The position numbers and the translations under genes were made by a program. 64,000 nucleotides of DNA, from positions 247,183-311,182 of the forward strand of contig NZ_CACSIJ010000011.1 of NCBI RefSeq assembly GCF_902705855.1, read 5' to 3'. The stretch is from Zhongshania aliphaticivorans. GTDB taxonomy: Bacteria > Pseudomonadota > Gammaproteobacteria > Pseudomonadales > Spongiibacteraceae. Each line of letters begins with the position of its first letter. Within the stretch, counting starts at the first letter, position 1. Under the pieces are notes generated by a model. That model was not told where the DNA came from, did not search any database, and saw nothing but the letters and a program-made list of their open reading frames with translations. Shown here piece by piece: positions 58,008 to 64,000 of this stretch.

Positions 58008-58010
58008 AAT

Positions 58011-58451
58011 ATGTTCCTGGGTAGTCATACGATCACAATGGATAGCAAGGGGCGCTTGGCGATACCAGCCAAAATTCGCGACGCCTTGATGTCTGCGTGT
58101 GACGGACGCTTAGTGATTACCGCACATACCGAAGAACGCTGCTTGCTCGTCTACCCAGAGCCGCAGTGGCTAGATTTATTACCCAAAATAGAAGCACTCC
58201 CTAATATTCACCGTAAGGCGCGACTTGCGCAGCGCTTGCTGCTTGGTTATGCAACACCGCTGGAGATGGATGGCAATGGCCGTGTGCTGCTTTCGCAACC
58301 CTTGCGAGATTACGCTGACCTAGATAAAAAATTGCTGCTTGTTGGTCAGGGTAAAAAATTAGAGCTTTGGAGCGAGTCTGGCTGGTTTGATTGGCTGGGT
58401 GCAGCTGGGGAGGGTGATATGCCAGAAGAAATGCTGTCCCTTTCCCTTTAA
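58011..58451 (+). CDS. mraZ: Transcriptional regulator MraZ
   Basis: 146 aa from ATG 58011 ([20 protein letters not shown]); GTG 57999 would add four residues and disregard the GGTGGG site. Two AbrB-like SpoVT folds: [14 protein letters not shown] and [18 protein letters not shown]. Represses the dcw cluster through the boxes upstream. Confidence 0.95.
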   Translation: MFLGSHTITMDSKGRLAIPAKIRDALMSACDGRLVITAHTEERCLLVYPEPQWLDLLPKIEALPNIHRKARLAQRLLLGYATPLEMDGNGRVLLSQPLRDYADLDKKLLLVGQGKKLELWSESGWFDWLGAAGEGDMPEEMLSLSL

Positions 58452-58456
58452 CGAGA

Positions 58457-59407
58457 GTGGAACACGTGGAACAGCACTTAACAGTATTGCTTGATGAGGC
58501 CGTCAATGCGCTGGTGACCAATACCAGTGGTCGATATGTCGACGGCACATTTGGGCGTGGCGGTCATAGCCGTTTAATTTTGTCGCGACTGGCGTCAGAT
58601 GGCAGTTTGTTGGGGGTGGATAAGGATGCCCAGGCGATTGCAGAGGGGAAACAGCTTGCGGCGAGTGACTCGCGGTTTTGTATTGCTCGAGGCTCTTTTG
58701 CAGAGCTTTCTGATTTAGCCAAACAGGCAAATATTGTTGCGCCATTTACCGGTGTTTTGTTGGATTTAGGTGTGTCATCTCCGCAGTTAGATCAAGCAGA
58801 GCGTGGATTTAGCTTTATGCGTGATGGTGATCTTGATATGCGCATGGATACCGATAGTGGCATGAGTGCGGCGGAGTGGATTGCCACGGCAGACGAGGCC
58901 GAGATGGTTAAGGTGCTGCGAGATTACGGCGAAGAACGGTTCGCTAAGCGGATTGTTCGGGCCATTATCGCGGCGCGAGAAGAGGCACCGATTACCCGTA
59001 CTTTGCAGTTGGCAAAAATTGTTACTGAAGCAAACCCCGCATGGGAAAAACATAAGCACCCAGCGACCAGAAGTTTTCAGGCAATCAGAATATTTATAAA
59101 TAACGAGTTAACAGATTTAGAACAATTGCTTGGCAATGTGGTTGACCAGTTAGAAGTTGGCGGCCGCTTGGTGGTGATTAGTTTTCACTCTTTGGAAGAT
59201 CGGATGGTGAAGCGGTTTATGCGTCGGCAGTCAGAGGGGGACGATGTTCCTGCGTATATTCCGGTTACAGAGAGTCAGCGTAATCGCCGTCTAAAAATTA
59301 TTGGTAAGGCGATTAAAGCAACGGATCAAGAAGTAGAGGCTAACCCTCGTTCTCGCAGTGCAGTAATGCGAGTGGCAGAAAAACTAGCATACGGCGAGTG
59401 TGCATAG
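58457..59407 (+). CDS. rsmH: 16S rRNA N4-methylcytidine methyltransferase RsmH (MraW)
   Basis: 316 aa. [18 protein letters not shown] is the SAM site; [20 protein letters not shown] and [17 protein letters not shown] are family blocks. Methylates N4 of C1402, the same residue as RsmI. GTG 58457 or GTG 58466 as start; neither has a strong ribosome site. Confidence 0.96.
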   Translation: MEHVEQHLTVLLDEAVNALVTNTSGRYVDGTFGRGGHSRLILSRLASDGSLLGVDKDAQAIAEGKQLAASDSRFCIARGSFAELSDLAKQANIVAPFTGVLLDLGVSSPQLDQAERGFSFMRDGDLDMRMDTDSGMSAAEWIATADEAEMVKVLRDYGEERFAKRIVRAIIAAREEAPITRTLQLAKIVTEANPAWEKHKHPATRSFQAIRIFINNELTDLEQLLGNVVDQLEVGGRLVVISFHSLEDRMVKRFMRRQSEGDDVPAYIPVTESQRNRRLKIIGKAIKATDQEVEANPRSRSAVMRVAEKLAYGECA

Positions 59408-59416
59408 GGGAAATAT

Positions 59417-59764
59417 ATGCTGGGCAAAAAGCAGCGCAGCACAAATAAAAAGAATTACGTGGCGGAAGTCGAGATAGTGGCACCGATAGGTGGCTTGGCT
59501 GTGCCCCTGCTTATTCTTCTGATGCTGATTTCATGTATTGCTGTGGTTCAAAGCTCACATAAAAGTAGAAAATTATTTGGTCAATTGCAAGATTTGCGGC
59601 GAGAAGCAATGTTGCTTGAGGAAGACTGGGGGCGCTTGTTGCTAGAGCAAAGCACGTGGGCGTCACCTGATCGAGTACAGGATATGGCTGTACAGAAATT
59701 AAAAATGCAAGCGCCTAAAGCGCGGGAAGTGAAAATGGTTGGGGGCTATGGCAAAGCAGGTTAA
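59417..59764 (+). CDS. ftsL: Cell-division protein FtsL
   Basis: 115 aa. Cytoplasmic basic N-terminus, one membrane helix (GGLAVPLLILLMLISCIAVV), leucine-heptad coiled coil (FGQLQDLRREAMLLEEDWGR). Forms the FtsQLB complex that activates FtsWI. Overlaps ftsI by 17 nt. Confidence 0.92.
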   Translation: MLGKKQRSTNKKNYVAEVEIVAPIGGLAVPLLILLMLISCIAVVQSSHKSRKLFGQLQDLRREAMLLEEDWGRLLLEQSTWASPDRVQDMAVQKLKMQAPKAREVKMVGGYGKAG

Positions 59765-61472
59765 TGCACCTATTTCGCCTTGGCGTTTCCGTATAGTCGT
59801 CGGAGCGCTGCTCGTGCTCGCCTTGCTTTTAGTGTGGCGCACCCTGACTTTGCAAGTATTGGATGTTGACCGTGGCTATGAGTTTTTACAGGGTCAAGGT
59901 AATGCACGTACCAACCGCACAGAAGTGATACCAGCGCATCGAGGAATAATTACTGATCGTAATGGTGAGCCGCTTGCAGTAAGCACACCTGTTGCGTCTA
60001 TATGGGCAAACCCGCAGGAATTAAAAGAAGCTAAAGGCGAGTGGGCGCGGTTAGCGGCTAGCCTTGATATGAATGCCTCTGAATTGTCGCGACGCATTGA
60101 GCGATATAGCGCCAGTCAGTTCATGTACTTGCGCCGTCATATGGCGCCCGCAGCTGCTCAGCAAGTTATTCAAATGAAAGTGCCTGGGGTGTATCTGCAG
60201 CGAGAATATCGCCGCTTCTACCCGGCTGGCGAAGTAACCGCACATATTCTGGGCTTTACCGATATAGACGATCGCGGACAGGAAGGCTTGGAGTTAGCCT
60301 ACGACGAATGGCTTAACGGTACGCCAGGTAGAAAACAGGTACTTAAAGATTTATACGGAAATATTATTCGGGAGATAGATGCCGGAGAGGCGGCAAGCCC
60401 CGGCAAAGACATCCAGCTCAGTATAGATTTGCGATTACAGTATCTCGCCTATAAAGAACTTAAAACAGCAATCAACAAAACCGGCGCTAAGGCCGGTTCG
60501 GTTGTTATTATCGATAGTGAAAGTGGCGAAGTGTTGGCGATGGTAAATCAGCCGTCTTTTAATCCGAATAATCGTAGCCAATTGGTACCTGATGCGATGC
60601 GTAATCGCGCGGTAATCGATATGTTCGAGCCTGGTTCAACGGTTAAGCCATTGACCATTGTTGCAGGCCTGGAAAGTGGTAAGTACGAGCCGGACACCGT
60701 TATTAATACGAATCCAGGTTATATAAAAGTTGGCCCTAAACGTCTTGAAGATCATCGCAATTATGGCGCGATTACAGTTGCCGATGTTTTAAAAAAATCG
60801 AGTCAAGTCGGGACTACAAAAATCGCCTTGTCTTTAGACGAGCACGACGTGTGGGGCGTGTTTAACCGCTTCGGTCTTGGTAGATCAACGGGTTCAGGGT
60901 TCCCCGGCGAAAGTAATGGCATGTTGCCAAATCGTCCTAACTGGCGGCCAATAGAGCGCGCTACGTTTGCGTTCGGTTACGGTTTAACAGTGACAAATTT
61001 ACAGTTGGCGCAAGCCTACTCGGTGTTCGCAAATCGCGGTATGTTTCAACAAGTATCGTTATTGAAACGTACGGAAAAGCCGGTAAAACAACAGGTTATT
61101 TCAGCAAAAATAGCGCGCCAAGTCGTCGATATGCTTGAAGAAGTAACAGAGCTGGGCGGTACCGCAACACGCGCCCAAGTCGACGCATATCGTATTGCAG
61201 GTAAAACGGGTACTTCGCACAAAGCAGAGGCAGGTGGTTACGCCAAAGATAGATATTTTGCATTGTTTGCTGGCGTTGCGCCCGCAAGCAATCCACGCAT
61301 TGTTGCTGTAGTAACAATTGATGAGCCGCACGGTGATTACTTCGGTGGCTTGGTTGCTGCACCTGTTTTTTCAAAGGTTGTTTCAGACGCTTTGCGTTTA
61401 TTGAATATCGCGCCGGATAATTTAGAGCCGGCAGACCCTAAGCCTAAAGTGAAGGGAGACTCGGCGGCGTGA
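59748..61472 (+). CDS. ftsI: Peptidoglycan transpeptidase FtsI (PBP3)
   Basis: 574 aa from ATG 59748; TTG 59739 is less likely. Membrane helix at about 15-35, dimerisation domain with RTEVIPAHRGIITDRNGEPL, transpeptidase with the Ser in FEPGSTVKPLT (STVK) and KTGT in IAGKTGTSHKAEAGGY. The SxN motif reads SSQ (KKSSQVGTTK) rather than SSN. Septal cross-linking enzyme, target of aztreonam-type beta-lactams. Confidence 0.97.
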   Translation: MAKQVNAPISPWRFRIVVGALLVLALLLVWRTLTLQVLDVDRGYEFLQGQGNARTNRTEVIPAHRGIITDRNGEPLAVSTPVASIWANPQELKEAKGEWARLAASLDMNASELSRRIERYSASQFMYLRRHMAPAAAQQVIQMKVPGVYLQREYRRFYPAGEVTAHILGFTDIDDRGQEGLELAYDEWLNGTPGRKQVLKDLYGNIIREIDAGEAASPGKDIQLSIDLRLQYLAYKELKTAINKTGAKAGSVVIIDSESGEVLAMVNQPSFNPNNRSQLVPDAMRNRAVIDMFEPGSTVKPLTIVAGLESGKYEPDTVINTNPGYIKVGPKRLEDHRNYGAITVADVLKKSSQVGTTKIALSLDEHDVWGVFNRFGLGRSTGSGFPGESNGMLPNRPNWRPIERATFAFGYGLTVTNLQLAQAYSVFANRGMFQQVSLLKRTEKPVKQQVISAKIARQVVDMLEEVTELGGTATRAQVDAYRIAGKTGTSHKAEAGGYAKDRYFALFAGVAPASNPRIVAVVTIDEPHGDYFGGLVAAPVFSKVVSDALRLLNIAPDNLEPADPKPKVKGDSAA

Positions 61473-62950
61473 TGACAGAGCAACAAGACTACACAATACC
61501 TCGATTGCTCGGCGATTTATTACCTGAGTTAACGCCGGAAGTTGCCGCTGTGCCAGTTACAGGCTTGGCGCTTAATAGCCGTGATGTACATGCAGGTGAT
61601 GTGTTTTTGGCCGTGAAAGGGCATGTCGTTGACGGCCGAGATTATATCGATGCGGCAATTCACGCCGGCGCGGTGGCGGTCATTGCAGATGCGCCTTTTG
61701 ATGCCACACGTTGGTCATTACCCGTGATAGTTGTGGATGACTTATCGACCCAGCTAAGTCAAATTGCTGGACGTTTTTATGGGCAGCCATCTGCGCAGCT
61801 TAAGTTGATTGGGATTACCGGAACCAACGGAAAAACGAGTTGCGCATGGATGGTCGCGCAATTGTTAGAGGCTATCGGTGAGCCCTGTGGATTAATAGGT
61901 ACCTTAGGTAGTGGTCGTTTTGGTCGTTTAAATAGTGGCAGAAATACTACACCAGATGCAGTTTCAGTACAGGCTTTGCTAAGAGATTGGCGTGATGGCG
62001 GTGCGAATTGGGCTGCAATGGAAGTGTCATCTCATGGTTTGGCGCAACATCGGGTGGCGGCGTTGCACTTTACCGCTGCGGTGTTTACGAATTTAAGCCA
62101 AGATCATTTAGATTATCACGGTTCAATGGAAGCCTACGGCGAAGAAAAGTCACGCCTCTTTAATTGGCCAGATTTACCGTTGGCAGTTATTAATCGAGAT
62201 GATGAATTTGGTCGTCAATTATTAAAAAATTCAAAAGCAAAACATGTTATCGATTTTAGCGTATTTGACAGTGATGCAAAGGTTTACGCCGAAGATGTAA
62301 GTTGCGATATAAGTGGCATTCGAGCTCGCTTGTGCAGCGAATGGGGCGAGGTCAAGATTCAGTCATCGCTACTTGGTGCGTTTAATTTATCGAATTTGTT
62401 AGCTGCTAGCACCGTGTTACTTGGCTTGGGCGTATCAGCAGAAAAAATTGAAACAGCGCTTCCTATGCTTAAACCTGTGCCTGGACGTATGGAGTGCTTG
62501 CGTTCTCCAGACAACGTTATGGCTGTTATTGATTATGCGCATACCCCAGACGCCTTGCAAAAAGTGTTGGAAACTCTTAGGGCTGTTACGCACGGAAATA
62601 TTTACTGTGTGATGGGCTGCGGTGGTGATCGCGATAAATCTAAACGCCCGCTCATGGGGGCCATTGCAGAACAATATGCAGATTATGTTTGGGTTACAAA
62701 TGATAACCCTCGGTCAGAGTCGGCGTCGGAAATTATTAGTGATATTTGCGCCGGAATGAGTGTTCGCCCCGTAGTTGAACTTGAGCGCGATGTTGCCATT
62801 AACGCTGCTATTCGATCCGCGAAGGCTGGTGACGTAGTACTGGTTGCTGGGAAAGGGCATGAGAATTATCAAGAGGTCGCTGGCCATCGATTGCCATTTA
62901 GTGATGTGCAGTGCGCTCGTCTTGGCTTGGCAGCGAGGGCTGCGCAGTGA
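61469..62950 (+). CDS. murE: UDP-MurNAc-tripeptide synthetase MurE (meso-DAP adding)
   Basis: 493 aa. ATP site GITGTNGKTSCAWMVAQLLE; DNPRSESASEI carries the DNPR motif that selects meso-diaminopimelate over lysine; VAGKGHENYQEV near the end. GTG 61469 and ATG 61472 are adjacent and both overlap the ftsI TGA; GGGAG is better spaced for the GTG. Confidence 0.97.
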   Translation: MMTEQQDYTIPRLLGDLLPELTPEVAAVPVTGLALNSRDVHAGDVFLAVKGHVVDGRDYIDAAIHAGAVAVIADAPFDATRWSLPVIVVDDLSTQLSQIAGRFYGQPSAQLKLIGITGTNGKTSCAWMVAQLLEAIGEPCGLIGTLGSGRFGRLNSGRNTTPDAVSVQALLRDWRDGGANWAAMEVSSHGLAQHRVAALHFTAAVFTNLSQDHLDYHGSMEAYGEEKSRLFNWPDLPLAVINRDDEFGRQLLKNSKAKHVIDFSVFDSDAKVYAEDVSCDISGIRARLCSEWGEVKIQSSLLGAFNLSNLLAASTVLLGLGVSAEKIETALPMLKPVPGRMECLRSPDNVMAVIDYAHTPDALQKVLETLRAVTHGNIYCVMGCGGDRDKSKRPLMGAIAEQYADYVWVTNDNPRSESASEIISDICAGMSVRPVVELERDVAINAAIRSAKAGDVVLVAGKGHENYQEVAGHRLPFSDVQCARLGLAARAAQ

Positions 62951-64000
62951 TTTCGTCAATGACATTGCAGCAAGTAGTCGTGACTACGTCAGGTGTATTG
63001 TGCGGTGAGAATGTGCGTTTTAGCGCAGTCTCAACCGATACTCGAAACATACAAAAAAATGATTTATTTGTTGCACTTTCTGGTGAGAACTTCGACGGCA
63101 ATCAATTTATCGAAAATGCCAAAAATAGTGGGGCGATTGCCGCATTAGTGACTAAACCTACGGATCTTTTGCCGAGTGTGTTGGTCACAGACAGTCGCCG
63201 CGCCTTGGGCCTAGTCGCACGAGAAAATCGTCGTCAATTTTCAGGCCCACTTGTCGCCGTTACAGGAAGTAGTGGTAAGACCAGCACAAAGGAAATGTTG
63301 GCGAGTATTTTTGCTCAGTGCGGTGAGGTGTTCGCGACACAGGGCAATTTAAATAATGAAATTGGTGTGCCTCTAAGTTTGCTATCCATTCAAGAACAGC
63401 ATCGTTTTGCCGTGATAGAAATGGGCGCGGCAAAGCAGGGTGATATTACATATTTGTGCGAGTTTGCCGAGCCAGATATTGCCGTGTTAACCAACGCGCA
63501 GCCGGCGCATATAGCCGGATTTGGATCATTGGAAGGTGTGGCGAAGACCAAGGGCGAGATATTTCGTAGTTTGCCGCAGCATGGCCTTGCCGTCATAAAC
63601 GCTGATGACACGTATTGCGAACTGTGGCAGGGCTATGCCAAGCACGTAAGACAACGTTTATTCAGCCTTGTGCGTGAGGATGTCGATGTGTTTGCTCGTG
63701 ATATTGATTTAAGTGTGCCAGGAAAAGTCCAGTTTGAGCTGGTCAGTTTTAACGGTAGTGCAAAGGTATGCATGCCTTTGTCAGGCAAGCATATGGTGGC
63801 GAATGCGCTCGCTGCTGCTGCTGCTTCATTGTCTGCGGGGGTGAGCTTAAGCGATGTAGTCGCTGGGCTCGAGTCAATGCGAGGTGTAAGCGGACGTTTA
63901 CTCAGGCGCGAGTTGGCGGATGTCACGCTTATTGATGACAGCTATAACGCGAATCCAGGATCTGTGCGGGCAGCAATTGATGTGTTGTCATCGTGCGTGG
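62947..64000 (+). CDS. murF: UDP-MurNAc-tripeptide:D-Ala-D-Ala ligase MurF, 5' part
   Basis: Runs off the right edge; about 351 residues are visible of an expected 450. GTG 62947 overlaps the murE TGA, with GAGGG 7 nt upstream. Protein MISSMTLQQVVVTTSG..., FSAVSTDTRNIQKNDLFVAL, ATP site VAVTGSSGKTSTKEMLASI, FAVIEMGAAKQGDI, then DDSYNANPGSVRAAID. It adds D-Ala-D-Ala, the last cytoplasmic step before MraY. Confidence 0.96.
   Translation, partial: MISSMTLQQVVVTTSGVLCGENVRFSAVSTDTRNIQKNDLFVALSGENFDGNQFIENAKNSGAIAALVTKPTDLLPSVLVTDSRRALGLVARENRRQFSGPLVAVTGSSGKTSTKEMLASIFAQCGEVFATQGNLNNEIGVPLSLLSIQEQHRFAVIEMGAAKQGDITYLCEFAEPDIAVLTNAQPAHIAGFGSLEGVAKTKGEIFRSLPQHGLAVINADDTYCELWQGYAKHVRQRLFSLVREDVDVFARDIDLSVPGKVQFELVSFNGSAKVCMPLSGKHMVANALAAAAASLSAGVSLSDVVAGLESMRGVSGRLLRRELADVTLIDDSYNANPGSVRAAIDVLSSCV

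Overview
The window is a block of chromosomal housekeeping genes from a gammaproteobacterium. The gene order is close to what I remember of Pseudomonas aeruginosa: ychF-pth-rplY-prs-tRNA-Gln-ispE-lolB-TPR / hemA-prfA-prmC; gatBAC / mreBCD-maf-rng-yhdP-nit; ptsO-rapZ-ptsN-hpf-rpoN-lptBAC-kdsCD / mlaC-ibaG-murA-hisGDC; rplM-rpsI-petABC-sspAB / dolP-diaA-yraN-lpoA / rsmI-rnpB-mraZ-rsmH-ftsLI-murEF. Base composition is moderate and several codon and start choices differ from Pseudomonas. A marine Cellvibrionales/Spongiibacteraceae-like bacterium would fit, but that placement is inference. I saw no insertion sequence, prophage, CRISPR array, defence island or secretion system.

Region by region: 1-290 holds the start of a PKD-like lipoprotein. 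519-812 holds tRNA-Met with a tRNA-linked repeat. 887-7655 (minus) is translation, PRPP, isoprenoid and outer-membrane lipoprotein genes with tRNA-Gln. 7881-14205 (plus) is hemA-prfA-prmC-moeB-like, a DoxX protein and rhlB. 14202-16659 is cysZ and four small genes. 16693-19975 (minus) is gatCAB, diverging from 20235-29410 (plus), mreBCD-maf-rng-yhdP-nit. 29421-38679 (minus) is darP, mgtE, the nitrogen-PTS/rpoN cluster and LPS transport/Kdo genes. 38872-44246 (plus) is mlaC-ibaG-murA-hisGDC. 44261-46678 is algW, a Nif3-like gene and zapG. 46826-52950 (plus) is zapE, rplM-rpsI, a cytochrome bc1 operon and sspAB. 52992-56446 (minus) is dolP-diaA-yraN-lpoA. 56500-64000 (plus) is rsmI, RNase P RNA and the start of the division and cell-wall (dcw) cluster, which runs off the window inside murF.

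Functionally the window serves envelope construction: shape (MreBCD), peptidoglycan precursors (MurA, MurE, MurF), septation (FtsL, FtsI), LPS transport (LptABC, KdsCD) and outer-membrane upkeep (LolB, LpoA, DolP, MlaC, YhdP, AlgW). It also carries translation and RNA processing genes and the respiratory bc1 complex.

I found no undescribed multi-gene system. The points most worth a second look are: (1) a single reading frame encoding both cytochrome b and cytochrome c1; (2) mreC, whose only start that fits the family and has a ribosome binding site is AUU; (3) a 183-bp repeat behind tRNA-Met that ends in a copy of the last 19 nt of the tRNA, resembling the E. coli tyrT/rtT arrangement; (4) a near-consensus sigma-54 promoter upstream of rpoN itself; (5) mlaC without mlaFED or mlaB beside it; (6) a run of six MraZ-type boxes in the mra leader.
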